Positions 42,854 through 53,059 of a stretch of DNA of 64,000 bases are shown here, in pieces. The position numbers and the translations under genes are program-made. The stretch covers positions 1 through 64,000 of the forward strand of contig JAOXRU010000075.1 in assembly GCA_025800395.1 (NCBI GenBank), given 5' to 3'. This DNA is from Flavobacteriaceae bacterium. Lineage in GTDB: Bacteria > Bacteroidota > Bacteroidia > Flavobacteriales > Flavobacteriaceae. Below the pieces are notes generated by a model. That model was not told the DNA's origin and did not search any database. It saw only the letters and a list, made by a program, of their open reading frames with translations. Each line of letters starts with the position of its first letter. The first letter of the stretch is position 1.

Positions 42854-43993
42854 TTAACCGTTATTTTCGATAAAATCAATTACAGTCTTCGCTATAAATG
42901 CAATTTGCTCCTCCTCCAATTCGGTATGCATTGGCAAAGAAATCACCTCTTGCACCAAACGATTGGTCACTTCAAAATCGGATTCTACAAAACGGTCCGA
43001 AGCATATGCTTTTTGACTATGTAAGGGTATCGGATAATACACACCACAAGGAATATTGTTTTCTTGTAGATGCGTTACCAAAGCATCTCTCTTCCCATTT
43101 TTAATCAACAAAGTATATTGATGAAATACATGCGAATCCGCATTTCCATATCGGTAAGGAGTAACTATATGTTTGGTATTGGCAAAAGCCTGGTCATAGG
43201 CATCTGCAGCAGCACTTCTTTTTTGATTGTATGCATCCAAATTGGGGAGTTTGGCTCGCAAAACTACTGCTTGTAAAGAATCCAAACGAGAATTTACTCC
43301 CACCACATCATGGTGGTATCTCTTATACATTCCATGGTTCACCATACCTCTAATAGTGTGGGCCAAATCGTCATCATTGGTAAATATGGCGCCTCCATCT
43401 CCATAACAGCCCAAATTTTTGGACGGGAAAAAGGAAGTAGCACCTACTGTACCAATTGCTCCCGTTTTTTTTGTACTCCCATCCGAAAAAGTATAAGTAG
43501 CCCCAATACCTTGGGCATTATCCTCTACAACAGCTACTTTGTGTTTGCTCGCTACTTCCATAATGGCATCCATGTTTGCACATTGCCCAAATAAATGCAC
43601 AGGCACGATAGCTTTGGTTTTTGGCGTGATGGCAGCCTCTACAGCCTTTGGATCGATATTGAAAGTATCTGGCTCTACATCTACCAAAACTGGGGTAAAC
43701 CCCAATAGGGCAATAACTTCTACCGTAGCAGCAAAAGTAAAGTCGGCTGTGATTACCTCATCGCCAGGGCGCAAACCCAATCCCATCATTGCAATCTGCA
43801 GAGCATCGGTACCATTGGCACATGGTATCACATGTTTTACCCCTAAATAGGACTCCAATTCTGCCTGAAATGCATGTACTTCAGGTCCATTTATAAATGC
43901 ACTAGACTCCAATACTTCTGTAAACTTTGTATTGATCTGATCTTTTATTCCTTGATATTGGCCTTTTAAATCGACCATTTGGATTTTTTTCAT
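42854..43993 (-). CDS. DegT/DnrJ/EryC1/StrS-family sugar aminotransferase
   Basis: 379 residues from the ATG at 43993 (MKKIQMVDLKGQY); the frame opens at 44053. PLP-dependent: the lysine that holds PLP is in SFFPSKNLGCYGDGGA; VVEDNAQGIGA carries the Asp that binds the ring nitrogen. Transfers an amino group to a nucleotide-linked keto sugar for LPS or O-antigen. Neighbouring galE, waaA and rfbCD support an envelope role. It is divergent from waaA. Confidence 0.93.
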   Translation of the reverse strand: MKKIQMVDLKGQYQGIKDQINTKFTEVLESSAFINGPEVHAFQAELESYLGVKHVIPCANGTDALQIAMMGLGLRPGDEVITADFTFAATVEVIALLGFTPVLVDVEPDTFNIDPKAVEAAITPKTKAIVPVHLFGQCANMDAIMEVASKHKVAVVEDNAQGIGATYTFSDGSTKKTGAIGTVGATSFFPSKNLGCYGDGGAIFTNDDDLAHTIRGMVNHGMYKRYHHDVVGVNSRLDSLQAVVLRAKLPNLDAYNQKRSAAADAYDQAFANTKHIVTPYRYGNADSHVFHQYTLLIKNGKRDALVTHLQENNIPCGVYYPIPLHSQKAYASDRFVESDFEVTNRLVQEVISLPMHTELEEEQIAFIAKTVIDFIENNG

Positions 43994-44079
43994 GAAGTGT
44001 AAGTTTGATATGCAAAAATAAACAACTCCGACAAAGGATTTATCAAAAAGCAACGTATTTTAGCTCCAAAGAACTGCAA

Positions 44080-45330
44080 ATGCTATTTTTATACACTTTT
44101 CTTAGCTTTATTGCCTGGCAAATCGTACAAATTGCAGCCATTTGGAATCCAAAGTTGAAAAAATTTGTTGCTGGTAGAAAAAAGAGTTTTGCTATTTTAG
44201 AACATTCGGTAGACCACAACAAAAAACTCCTTTGGATACATGCTGCATCTTTGGGCGAATACGAGCAAGGCTTACCTATTCTACGGCAGTTAAAATTGGC
44301 ATATCCCAAGCACCAAATTCTCATGAGTCTGTTCTCTCCTTCTGGTTATGAGGCAGTCAAAGATTCCAAAGAGGCAGATATTTATGTTTATCTCCCATGG
44401 GACAGCCCTTCGAAAGTAAAACGCTTTCTCGCCTTGGCCCGACCACAAATGGCCGTTTTTGTAAAATACGAATTTTGGCCACACTATCTGCATCAAATAT
44501 ACCAGCAACAAATTCCTTGTCTATTGGTCTCTGCTTTGTTTAGAGAAAAACACATTTTTTTTAAATGGTATGGTGGTTTTATGAGAAAACACTTGAGAAG
44601 TTTTGAACAACTATTTGTGCAAGATCTAGCTTCCAAAACCCTGCTTTCACAAATAGGTGTTTCCAATACCACCCATGCTGGAGACACCCGATTTGATCGT
44701 GTAATAGAACGCAAAATTGCCACCAAACCGCTCGATTTTATTCAAAAATTTAAAGGAGATAAAAAATTAGTCGTTTTTGGAAGCAGTTGGCCAGAAGATG
44801 AGAATTGGTATACGGAGTGGGTAAAACATCAGACAGCCTATAGGATTTTGATTGCTCCTCACCAGATCAAGCCAAAAAAAATAGCCCGTCTTATACAAAA
44901 TTTACATCCCAAAAAGTGTATTCGGTATACACAATTGGACTCCAATCCAAACATAGAGGACTTTGATGTCTTTATATTAGACACTATCGGTCTATTGGGT
45001 GCAGCCTATGCAGATGCAGATTTGGCTTTCATAGGTGGCGGCGTAGGGGACACGGGACTGCACAACACTTTGGAAGCAGCGGTATATGGCATCCCTATTG
45101 TAATTGGACCAAAATACGCACATTTTAAAGAGGCTGAAGACCTAGTGGCGCTAGGCGGGATATATTCGGCAAAAAATGCTAAAGATTGCGGTATGCAATT
45201 AGAGGATATCCTAAAAAACCAGAAGCGTTATGCCGAGATGCAGCAGATCAATTTGGACTATATAGGCCAATATGCTGGAGCTACCAAAAAAGTAGTGGAT
45301 TATATTAAAAAGAAAAAATTACTTTCATAA
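44080..45330 (+). CDS. waaA: 3-deoxy-D-manno-octulosonic acid (Kdo) transferase
   Basis: 416 residues from the ATG at 44080 (MLFLYTFLSFIAWQ), which gives the N-terminal membrane anchor. GT-B glycosyltransferase: the base Glu in HAASLGEYEQGL, KYEFWPHYL, and the C-terminal sugar-nucleotide site FIGGGVGDTGLHNTLEAAVYG. Attaches Kdo to lipid A at the inner face of the cytoplasmic membrane. It is essential for LPS core formation in Gram-negative cells. Confidence 0.94.
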   Translation: MLFLYTFLSFIAWQIVQIAAIWNPKLKKFVAGRKKSFAILEHSVDHNKKLLWIHAASLGEYEQGLPILRQLKLAYPKHQILMSLFSPSGYEAVKDSKEADIYVYLPWDSPSKVKRFLALARPQMAVFVKYEFWPHYLHQIYQQQIPCLLVSALFREKHIFFKWYGGFMRKHLRSFEQLFVQDLASKTLLSQIGVSNTTHAGDTRFDRVIERKIATKPLDFIQKFKGDKKLVVFGSSWPEDENWYTEWVKHQTAYRILIAPHQIKPKKIARLIQNLHPKKCIRYTQLDSNPNIEDFDVFILDTIGLLGAAYADADLAFIGGGVGDTGLHNTLEAAVYGIPIVIGPKYAHFKEAEDLVALGGIYSAKNAKDCGMQLEDILKNQKRYAEMQQINLDYIGQYAGATKKVVDYIKKKKLLS

Positions 45331-45402
45331 TCGACATAATTCCTTACTTTTAAAGAAACTAACCTAAAGCCAATATCGTTTTGGCCGCAAAAAACTACAC
45401 AA

Positions 45403-46680
45403 ATGAAAAAAATACTGTTCCTCATTGTTTTGATGAGCACCACTGTAATTATGGCCCAAAAAACCTATCTCCATTGTGGCACCATAGTGGATGTAGAAAA
45501 AGGAAAAACGAGCACCAACAAGACCATCGTGGTAGAAGGTAATCGCATTGTACAAATTGCCAATGGTTTTCTAAAAGGCGATGATAAAGATGTAACCGTA
45601 GTGGATCTGAAGAATATGACCGTAATGCCTGGGTTTATAGACATGCATGTACATATCGAAGGAGAATACAACAAAAACTCTTACCTCAAACGTTTTACAG
45701 ATAACGATGCTGACACCGCCTTCGAATCCACCGTATTTGCGGAGCGCACCCTACAAGCAGGCTTTACTAGCGTAAGAGACTTAGGAGGATCTGGAGTAAA
45801 TATTGCTTTAAAAAAAGCTATTGATCGCGGATTGGTTTCTGGCCCAAGGGTATATACTGCAGGAAAAGCTATAGGAACCACTGGTGGGCATGCGGATCCC
45901 ACCAATGGTATGAAAAAATTGTTTATGGGAGATCCTGGCCCAAGACAAGGCGTTATCAATTCGGCAGACGAAGCACGAAAAGCAGTACGTCAACGCTATA
46001 AAGATGGTGCTGACTGTATCAAAATTACAGCTACTGGTGGTGTATTGAGTGTGGCAAAAAACGGGCACAATCCACAGTTTACCATGGAAGAACTCCAAGC
46101 CATCGTATCCACTGCTAAAGACTACGGATTTTTGACAGCTGCTCACGCACATGGTGATGAAGGTATGCAAAGAGCGGTAAAAGCAGGTATACATACCATA
46201 GAGCACGGTACCTTTATGAGCGAAACTACCATGAAATTGATGAAAGAAAAAGGTACCTATTTGGTAGCCACCATCAGCGCTGGAAAACAAGTAGCGCTCA
46301 AGGCAGACGAAAAAGGATTTTACCCGGCAGTAGTTGCCAAAAAAGCCAAGGAAGTTGGACCTCAAATCCAAAACACCTTTGCCAGAGCATACAAAATGGG
46401 GGTTCCTATAGCATTTGGCACCGATGCTGGTGTTTTTCCACACGGACTCAATGCAATAGAGTTTGGATATATGGTAGAAGCAGGAATGCCAGAAATAGAG
46501 GCCATTCAATCGGCAACCATTGTAAACGCCAAACTACTTGGGGAACATGACAATTTGGGACAACTCAAAACTGGATTCCTAGCAGATATCGTTGCTGTGA
46601 AAGGTAACCCCTTAAAAAACATCAAACTGCTGGAGAACATCCATTTTGTAATGAAAAACGGAGCCATTTATAAGCAATAA
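45403..46680 (+). CDS. Exported metal-dependent amidohydrolase
   Basis: 425 residues, signal peptide cut near VIMAQ. Metal site: His-x-His in MPGFIDMHVHIEGEY, Lys or carbamylated residue in CIKITATGG, His in AAHAHGDEG and TIEHGT, and Asp in FGTDAGVFPHG. This is the imidazolonepropionase-like/Xaa-Pro dipeptidase branch of the amidohydrolases, which often act on dipeptides. It follows waaA on the same strand but ends in its own terminator, so it may not be part of the LPS set. Confidence 0.88.
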   Translation: MKKILFLIVLMSTTVIMAQKTYLHCGTIVDVEKGKTSTNKTIVVEGNRIVQIANGFLKGDDKDVTVVDLKNMTVMPGFIDMHVHIEGEYNKNSYLKRFTDNDADTAFESTVFAERTLQAGFTSVRDLGGSGVNIALKKAIDRGLVSGPRVYTAGKAIGTTGGHADPTNGMKKLFMGDPGPRQGVINSADEARKAVRQRYKDGADCIKITATGGVLSVAKNGHNPQFTMEELQAIVSTAKDYGFLTAAHAHGDEGMQRAVKAGIHTIEHGTFMSETTMKLMKEKGTYLVATISAGKQVALKADEKGFYPAVVAKKAKEVGPQIQNTFARAYKMGVPIAFGTDAGVFPHGLNAIEFGYMVEAGMPEIEAIQSATIVNAKLLGEHDNLGQLKTGFLADIVAVKGNPLKNIKLLENIHFVMKNGAIYKQ

Positions 46681-46711
46681 GCCTTGATGCTTCCGCTTCA
46701 GAAAAATAAAA

Positions 46712-46744
46712 AAGCCGTTTCTTAGGACAAGAAACGGCTTTTTC
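46712..46744. terminator. Bidirectional terminator after the amidohydrolase
   Basis: AAGCCGTTTCTT (46712-46723) pairs with AAGAAACGGCTT (46729-46740) across 5 nt; A run before and T run after. Confidence 0.9.
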
Positions 46745-46803
46745 GATCATAACTCAAAAAATCACTAAATCAAATACTAATAATAACTCTCTATTAAAAG
46801 TAA

Positions 46804-46926
46804 TCAGCCTATTTCTAATATAAGCTCATTACCCCTGACATAGAACTTACTAAATACGATCAGTTCTCTTGAGTCCAATTGCTCTATAAATCCTATAACT
46901 TTATCATCTTCCCACTTAATATCCAT
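46804..46926 (-). CDS. Possible 40-residue ORF or gene remnant
   Basis: MDIKWEDDKVIGFIEQLDSRELIVFSKFY and 11 more codons end in TGA, preceded by an open frame without ATG to about 47040. Charged and helical, so it may be the 3' end of a lost gene. The rest of 46745-47144 is AT-rich and shows nothing else. Confidence 0.25.
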   Translation of the reverse strand: MDIKWEDDKVIGFIEQLDSRELIVFSKFYVRGNELILEIG

Positions 46927-47144
46927 TCTTTTGCTATACGATTTATAGTTTATATCAATTTTGTTTAGTTTCCACAGTAAAAGTAGAATAACAACTTTAA
47001 TAATGGCTGATATTTTCGATTGAAGTACTATTAAGTATAGTCGAATGAAGCTTAAGTTTAGGTAAAAGAAAAAGCCACCTTATGCAGGAGATACAAATAT
47101 TTTTGAGACAAAAACCTAAGTTGATGTAAAAAAGCGGTTAGCCA

Positions 47145-48008
47145 CTATAACTTTATCAGCATAGAATGGAGGGACTTTTGCCAGGGTTTGGATTTTAATT
47201 GCAATTGGTCGCGTATTTTTTTTGTATTCAAAACCGAATATGCTGGGCGAATAGCAGCTGTTGGTCTTTGGGCACTCGGAATTGGATAAATCGGCAATAG
47301 AATCTGTTTCTGGTTCAGTATTTCTTTGGCAAAATCATACCAGGAAATTGCCGCATCATCGCTATAGTGATAGACCCCAAAGGGTATTTGATTTTGAATA
47401 CTTTTCAGAATAACTGCCGCAAAATTCTCCGCATGGGTTGGACTCCCTATTTGATCGTCTACCACTTCCAATTTAGTTTGGGATTCTGCCAATTGGAGAA
47501 TGGTTTTTACAAAATTGTGTCCATAGACAGAATACAACCAAGAAGTACGAAAAATATAGTATTTTTCTAGCGCTGACTGTATACTCATTTCCCCTTTCCA
47601 TTTGGTGTTTCCATACACGCCCAACGGCTTGGGCTTATCCGTTTCTACATAAGGTATATTGGACTTCCCGTCAAATACGAAATCGGTAGAAATATGTACC
47701 AAAACAATATGGTTTTTTTTACATAATTGGGCAAGATGACGTACCGCTTTATGATTGATGGCTTCCGCCTTATCCTCTTGATTTTCTGCTAGATCCACTT
47801 GAGTGAAAGCTGCACAATTGATCACATGGGTATAATCCTTACCTGTAAGCAGTTTTTCTAGTTGTTCTTTGTCACAAATATCTATTTGTGCGCGATCAAA
47901 ACCACTTAATTCAACACCAGCAACGCTCTGAGACAATAGACTTTTTCCCAACTGACCAGCGGCACCCAAAACAGCTATTTTTATCGCGCCTTCCATTTTA
48001 CTGCTCAT
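47145..48008 (-). CDS. rfbD: dTDP-4-dehydrorhamnose reductase
   Basis: 287 residues; last step of dTDP-L-rhamnose synthesis. NADPH-binding VLGAAGQLGKSL, HISTDFVFDG and catalytic YGNTKWKGE (Tyr-x3-Lys). Start uncertain: ATG at 48008 overlaps rfbC by 11 bp, whereas ATG at 47996 (MEGAIKIAV) follows the rfbC stop directly. In an operon with rfbC; rfbA and rfbB are not in this window. Confidence 0.93.
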   Translation of the reverse strand: MSSKMEGAIKIAVLGAAGQLGKSLLSQSVAGVELSGFDRAQIDICDKEQLEKLLTGKDYTHVINCAAFTQVDLAENQEDKAEAINHKAVRHLAQLCKKNHIVLVHISTDFVFDGKSNIPYVETDKPKPLGVYGNTKWKGEMSIQSALEKYYIFRTSWLYSVYGHNFVKTILQLAESQTKLEVVDDQIGSPTHAENFAAVILKSIQNQIPFGVYHYSDDAAISWYDFAKEILNQKQILLPIYPIPSAQRPTAAIRPAYSVLNTKKIRDQLQLKSKPWQKSLHSMLIKL

Positions 48009-48567
48009 CTACAAAAGATACATTCGACGACAACAAAGGCCATTTCAAATCCCTTTCCGAAAGCAGCAATTGTTCTGTATCTACAGTCCAATCTATATGC
48101 AAAGCAGGATCGTTGAAACGCAATCCTCTTTCTGCATTGCTATCATAAAAATTGTCGCATTTATACACAAAAGTTGCCGTATCGCTCAATACCAAATAAC
48201 CATGTGCAAAACCTCGTGGAATAAAGAGTTGATCTCCTTTGCTCGCCTGTAGTTTTTGGCTTATATGCTGTAGGTAAGTAGGAGAGTCTTTTCGCAAATC
48301 TATTACCACATCCAAAACCTCTCCCTCTAGCACCCGTACCAATTTTGCCTGAGCCGCTTCTCCTATCTGAAAATGCAAGCCCCGCAATACGCCTTTGCTA
48401 GAAACCGATACATTGTCTTGTACAAAAGTTACCTTACGACCCAATGCCGCTTCAAACTGCCTCTGATTGAATGACTCCTCAAAATAACCCCTATTGTCAA
48501 AAAAACGTCGTCCTTGGATATAGTAACATCCCTCAAGTCTGGTTTCTTCAAATATGCTGTAATTCAT
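47998..48567 (-). CDS. rfbC: dTDP-4-dehydrorhamnose 3,5-epimerase
   Basis: 189 residues from the ATG at 48567 (MNYSIFEETRLEGCYYI); the open frame reaches 48690 but adds no family sequence. Cupin-type epimerase with the active His and Asp/Tyr motifs GVLRGLHFQ, FIPRGFAHGYLVLSD and VYKCDNFYDSNAERGL. Acts just before RfbD in dTDP-rhamnose synthesis; one transcript with rfbD. Confidence 0.95.
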   Translation of the reverse strand: MNYSIFEETRLEGCYYIQGRRFFDNRGYFEESFNQRQFEAALGRKVTFVQDNVSVSSKGVLRGLHFQIGEAAQAKLVRVLEGEVLDVVIDLRKDSPTYLQHISQKLQASKGDQLFIPRGFAHGYLVLSDTATFVYKCDNFYDSNAERGLRFNDPALHIDWTVDTEQLLLSERDLKWPLLSSNVSFVDEQ

Positions 48568-48660
48568 GCAACTCTTCTTTAAATACTTTGCGTATACCTC
48601 TATATGTAAAAATGGCGTGGTTTGATCTCCAAACCATTTGTTTTTCGCAAGTAAAGAAAC

Positions 48661-48693
48661 AAAAAAAAACCTAGTATTATTTAGAAACACTAG
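48661..48693 (-). terminator. Terminator after the LytTR regulator
   Basis: CCTAGTATT (48669-48677) pairs with AACACTAGG (48685-48693), one G-U pair; followed on the minus strand by eight T (48668-48661). It ends the phosphorelay operon. Confidence 0.75.
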
Positions 48694-48715
48694 GGATTTG
48701 CATTTTGTATTATAA

Positions 48716-49432
48716 TTAAAGTAGATTTAGTCTTCGCATTAAATCTGGCCTATTGCTTCTACTGATAGGGATAACATCTTTTCCGATTAAAACGCTATTG
48801 TCTTCTATATCTATTATTTTAAGAAAATTGATGATGTAAGATCTGTGAATTTGCAGAAACCTATTTTCTGGTAGTTTTTCATATATCTTTTTCAAGGTAG
48901 AATGTACCGTAAAACTTTCGGTATCCGTCTTTATATTGATATAATCGCCTTTTGCTTCTATAATGGAAATATCATCTAAATTGAGTTTTATCAATCTTCT
49001 ATCGATATTGACGTAAATTTCTTTTACATTAGGAGATTCCAAGGCTGCCTCTTTTTGGGGTGCTCCAGTTTTTTCCTTTTCAATGATTTTTTCCAATTTG
49101 TTTAAGGCCTTATCAAAACGAGATTTTTGGATCGGTTTCACCAAATAATCGATTACCGCTTCGTATTCGTAAGCCTGCAAGGCAAACTTTTTATCGGAAG
49201 TAATCAAAATAATCTTTGGTGGCTCTTTCACCGTTTGTGCAAAATCTAGCCCAGTAAAACCTGGCATATGAATATCTAAAAAAACCACATCTACATCGTG
49301 ATTGTTTAGATATATCATAGCGTCTATAGCATTGCTAAACTCTTCTACTATTTCGAGTTTCTCACTAAATACACAAAGCTGGCTAACTATTGCTCTTGAT
49401 GCTTCTTCGTCGTCAACTATTATACACTTCAT
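48716..49432 (-). CDS. LytTR-family response regulator
   Basis: 238 residues: receiver domain with the phosphoacceptor Asp in VDVVFLDIHMPG and Lys in VIDYLVKPI, then a LytTR DNA-binding domain (VNIDRRLIKLNLDDI; LPENRFLQIHRSYIIN). It is the only clear DNA-binding output of the six-gene phosphorelay; its likely binding site is the triple direct repeat at 54092-54145. A 107-bp gap upstream may hold an extra promoter. Confidence 0.94.
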   Translation of the reverse strand: MKCIIVDDEEASRAIVSQLCVFSEKLEIVEEFSNAIDAMIYLNNHDVDVVFLDIHMPGFTGLDFAQTVKEPPKIILITSDKKFALQAYEYEAVIDYLVKPIQKSRFDKALNKLEKIIEKEKTGAPQKEAALESPNVKEIYVNIDRRLIKLNLDDISIIEAKGDYINIKTDTESFTVHSTLKKIYEKLPENRFLQIHRSYIINFLKIIDIEDNSVLIGKDVIPISRSNRPDLMRRLNLL

Positions 49433-49539
49433 AATTCCCCCATAATTTTTTATCGCTTCGCTAAAATTAAAAATATTTTTGGTTAAATATGCTATTTACT
49501 TACAAAAATGATGTGAAAACGCCCTATAATGTTGTGTAA

Positions 49540-49860
49540 TTATATATCCGATATATATTGATCCATTACACCTAATATTCGGACAAATTTCTCATACAAA
49601 TCTGTTTTACCCTCGTGTAAATCTCTTTCAAAATTTTGAGACAATTCGTAAGATTTATTTAGTCCAAGCAATATTACCTTATGCTTGATCTTATGCACCA
49701 AATTGGCAGCATCTATATAAAAACCAGACTCATAGCGATCTATAAAAGCTTGTTTTTCTTTTACAAACTCTCTTTTCATAATTGCGATTAGTTTTTCTTC
49801 AAAAACCGCATCACCTGCTGATAGGTTTCTTATATATGTAAGATTTGGGTATTCTTTCAT
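49540..49860 (-). CDS. Histidine phosphotransfer (HPt) protein
   Basis: 106 residues, all alpha-helical. The four-helix HPt pattern is seen, with the phospho-His in AANLVHKIKHKVILLGL (canonical AHxLKG) near residue 55. It can carry phosphate from the hybrid or sensor kinases to the receiver proteins of the cluster. Between the second kinase and the LytTR gene. Confidence 0.8.
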   Translation of the reverse strand: MKEYPNLTYIRNLSAGDAVFEEKLIAIMKREFVKEKQAFIDRYESGFYIDAANLVHKIKHKVILLGLNKSYELSQNFERDLHEGKTDLYEKFVRILGVMDQYISDI

Positions 49861-49930
49861 CTTGTAAGAAATTTTTAAATTTGATTCAAGGCTTGAATCA
49901 TTAATGCTCGTAAACTGCGTAATTATTTCA

Positions 49931-51040
49931 CTATATTTTTGATTTATTGTTAAGATGTTTACTAATGGTAAAGCTAAAAATTGCTCCTTCTCCTTCTTTG
50001 GAAATCACGTCAATTCTTCCGCCCAAAACCATCACGATTCCTTTGGCGATCGAAAGCCCCATGCCACTTCCTTCTGAACCACTATCCAATTTTTGGAACA
50101 ATTCAAAAATTCGGCTTTGGTAACGTTCTTCTATTCCAATACCATTGTCACTCACGCTAAAGTGATGATGATCTGGCAGATCTTTATGATTGATTTCTAT
50201 TTTCCCATTCTTCTCCCCAATAGACCTCACCGCATTGGATATCAGGTTACTAAAAATAATCTCCATACCATACCGACATCCGGTAATCGTCGGAAAATCG
50301 GCTTGCTTTTGAATACTTATATGTGACGGAATCTGTTTTTCTATAAGATTATCCAATATTCGCTCCAAGTTTACCATCGGATACATCCCTTTATGATTCC
50401 CAATAGAATAGTAAATGAGTATATCTATAAGCAAGTTGTTGATTCGTTCGGCATTATTCATTGCCATTTCCAAATTTTCCTTACCCGATGCTGTCATTCT
50501 ACCTGCTTCCCCCTCTAGTGTCCATTGTAGTAGGGTGTTGATATTTTGCAAAGGTGCTTTGAGCTCGTGAGACACCATATGAGCAAAACCATTGAGATAA
50601 TCGATCTGACGCTGTAAGCCAGAGATTCTATTTTCTTGCTCCATAGATGCCTGCAAAACATTTTGTACGATTTGCTCCAAGTTGTTTACTTTTTGCAACA
50701 CACTCATAGAGTCTGAAAATGACTCTGTTTTTTTGTTTGGTATGGCTTTTTGTAACATGCGAAAAACATTGTTGAGTGAGGAATGTATCGCTTTTTTATT
50801 TTGCTTGCCCTCACTGCATCGCATATTAAATTCATAAAGCTCCTGGGCATTTATGGCATATGCCATTTGCGACATGCGCAATTGCTCCTCATAATCTTCA
50901 TATGAATTGCTAACCGCCTCCAAAAAATTGGAAAAATTATTTCCTTTCACGGCCCCTCCTTTAAAATAGCTCTTTAGCTGTAATCGCAACAATCCATTGA
51001 TATGGATTCTTAATTTATTGATATCAAATTCTGTAATCAT
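49931..51040 (-). CDS. Cytoplasmic sensor histidine kinase
   Basis: 369 residues, no membrane segment. N-terminal ~130 residues are helical and unknown in function; a coiled coil leads to HisKA with phospho-His in AHMVSHELKAPLQNIN (about residue 158) and a HATPase_c domain (FSNLISNAVRSIGEKN; DNGIGIEERYQ; GSGMGLSIAKG). Probably senses through its N-terminal part or through binding to its neighbours. Gap to the PAS kinase is 15 bp. Confidence 0.9.
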   Translation of the reverse strand: MITEFDINKLRIHINGLLRLQLKSYFKGGAVKGNNFSNFLEAVSNSYEDYEEQLRMSQMAYAINAQELYEFNMRCSEGKQNKKAIHSSLNNVFRMLQKAIPNKKTESFSDSMSVLQKVNNLEQIVQNVLQASMEQENRISGLQRQIDYLNGFAHMVSHELKAPLQNINTLLQWTLEGEAGRMTASGKENLEMAMNNAERINNLLIDILIYYSIGNHKGMYPMVNLERILDNLIEKQIPSHISIQKQADFPTITGCRYGMEIIFSNLISNAVRSIGEKNGKIEINHKDLPDHHHFSVSDNGIGIEERYQSRIFELFQKLDSGSEGSGMGLSIAKGIVMVLGGRIDVISKEGEGAIFSFTISKHLNNKSKI

Positions 51041-51055
51041 AACATCTAGATTGGT

Positions 51056-53059
51056 TTATTTGGGTTTTTGTTCAAGCTTCCTTATTGTAAAATAAAAGGT
51101 AGTTCCCTTGTGGCGTTTACTTTCCAACCATATTTCTCCTTTATAGATTTCTACAATTTTTTTTACTATAGAAAGACCAATACCAGTGGACTGTTCTTTG
51201 TTGCCTACCGATTCGAAGATCTTAAAAATCTTCTTATGATATTCTGGAGCAATACCCACACCATTGTCCTGTATCGAAAATTGCCAATGGGTCTTGGTTG
51301 ATTCATAATCGATAAGCACCAAACCAGGATCTTTTTCTATATGCACCACGGCATTGCTAATAATGTTTTGGAACAATTGGCGAAAACGTGTTTCGTCTCC
51401 ATATATTTTGGGCAAGGGTTTCACCACTTTCACGATCACATGCGCTGGAATATAAATCACTCCTTTTATTTCTTTAATGAGTCGATTGAGATTGACTTTT
51501 TGTTTTTTTAAGCTCTCTTTATTAATAGAACTATAATTGAGAATCCCGCCTATAAGTTTATCCATAGATTCTATTTTCTCCTGCATCATGGTGAGATTGT
51601 ACTTGCCATTATCATCCAATACATCTTTATAGTCTTCGTACATCCATGTAGCCAAAGCGCTAATACTTCTCAAAGGCGACTTGAGATCGTGCGATACCAC
51701 ATGCGCATATTCTTTTAGGCTCTGATTGCTGCTTTCCAATTGCCCTATCAACATGCGCTCCTGTTCCTTCAAAGCGATCTCGTCCGTAATGTCTTCTATA
51801 ATGATTACCTGATAAAGAATAAAACCCTCATTGGAACGCACATCACTTACCACGGTCCGCCCAATCACTTCTTCTCCATTCTTTCGGGTAAATTCTACTA
51901 CATACTCTGTTTTATCTTCTTCTATCTCGTCGTCAGAAGATTTGGCCCAATTGCCTATAAAAGAAGTGATATTGTTTCCTATCAATTCTTTTTCTGCATA
52001 GCCAGTCATTCCCTGAAATGTTTTGTTTGCCTTAATAATCGCATCATCGATAAGTAAAACCACACCTAGAGGTGAGTTTTCTACGATGATTTTCAACTGT
52101 TTTTGTTGCTCTTCTATTTTTCTTTGTGAGCGAATCTCATCGGATATATCTTGTGCCAATACAATTTCAAATTCAATTTCGCCCTTTCGATTGCGCACTA
52201 CGGATACCGTGAGTCTTCCCCAAAGCCAACTGCCATCTCTTCGCATAAAGCGTTTGATCATACTAAAACTATCTACAACACCTTTTTGCAGCTGTTTCAT
52301 CTTGTGTATAAGCAAAGGCATGTCCTCTTTGTGAGACAAAATACGGTAACTATCCAAATGTTTCAATTCGTGCAAACCATAGCCCGTGAGGTCTTCAAAG
52401 GCCTGATTGATTTTCACCAAGGTCTTTCCCTTGGTGAGCGCTATCGCTATAGGCGATTTATTCACAATCACATCCAACTCCCGTCTTTGTGTTGCCAACA
52501 ATTCCTTAATCTGATTTTCTTTGGTAATATCTTTCACTATGCCTTGGGCAGCAATAGGATTGCGATATCTATCATAAATAATACTGGCATTTACAGAGAG
52601 TAGTTTTTCTTCGTTGTTGCGCGTCTGTATGGTAAAAGTTAGATTGGGCAATGCGCCCAAAGTTTGTAGCTTTTTAAACGATTTTTTGGTTTCCTGAAAA
52701 TAATCTTCATGCACCAATTCCAAAAGATTGATATTGGACCGTCCTTTAACCCCAAAAAGATCGATTGCGGCATTGTTCATTTTTATCACATTGCCGTACA
52801 AATCTATAACCATATAGGCATCTAATATATTGAGAAAAACACCTTCAAGCTCCGAAGTTTTCTCCATTAGCAGCCCTTCCAATTTGGCATTGGTTTCCTT
52901 CAATTGTTGGGTGAGATTGTAGTGCTCCAAATACTTCTCTTCCAAGATGCGTTCTGCCTCTTTTCTAGCTTTTTTTTGACGCTCCAACTCTTTTTCCAAC
53001 AAAAGCTCCCGCTTAGTCGGCTGCTTGTCTTGAAATGCTGAATTTGACTCTCGTTCCAT
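51056..53059 (-). CDS. Cytoplasmic multi-PAS sensor histidine kinase
   Basis: 667 residues. A charged coiled coil (1-75) is followed by three PAS domains (about 75-190, 200-320, 325-440), HisKA with phospho-His in AHVVSHDLKSPLRSISA and HATPase_c (FQNIISNAVVHIEKD; IQDNGVGIAPEYHKK; GIGLSIVKKIVE). No membrane segments, so it senses a cytoplasmic signal. Its first 47 bp overlap the end of the H-NOX-like gene, which suggests translational coupling and physical partnership, as in known H-NOX/kinase pairs. Confidence 0.92.
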   Translation of the reverse strand: MERESNSAFQDKQPTKRELLLEKELERQKKARKEAERILEEKYLEHYNLTQQLKETNAKLEGLLMEKTSELEGVFLNILDAYMVIDLYGNVIKMNNAAIDLFGVKGRSNINLLELVHEDYFQETKKSFKKLQTLGALPNLTFTIQTRNNEEKLLSVNASIIYDRYRNPIAAQGIVKDITKENQIKELLATQRRELDVIVNKSPIAIALTKGKTLVKINQAFEDLTGYGLHELKHLDSYRILSHKEDMPLLIHKMKQLQKGVVDSFSMIKRFMRRDGSWLWGRLTVSVVRNRKGEIEFEIVLAQDISDEIRSQRKIEEQQKQLKIIVENSPLGVVLLIDDAIIKANKTFQGMTGYAEKELIGNNITSFIGNWAKSSDDEIEEDKTEYVVEFTRKNGEEVIGRTVVSDVRSNEGFILYQVIIIEDITDEIALKEQERMLIGQLESSNQSLKEYAHVVSHDLKSPLRSISALATWMYEDYKDVLDDNGKYNLTMMQEKIESMDKLIGGILNYSSINKESLKKQKVNLNRLIKEIKGVIYIPAHVIVKVVKPLPKIYGDETRFRQLFQNIISNAVVHIEKDPGLVLIDYESTKTHWQFSIQDNGVGIAPEYHKKIFKIFESVGNKEQSTGIGLSIVKKIVEIYKGEIWLESKRHKGTTFYFTIRKLEQKPK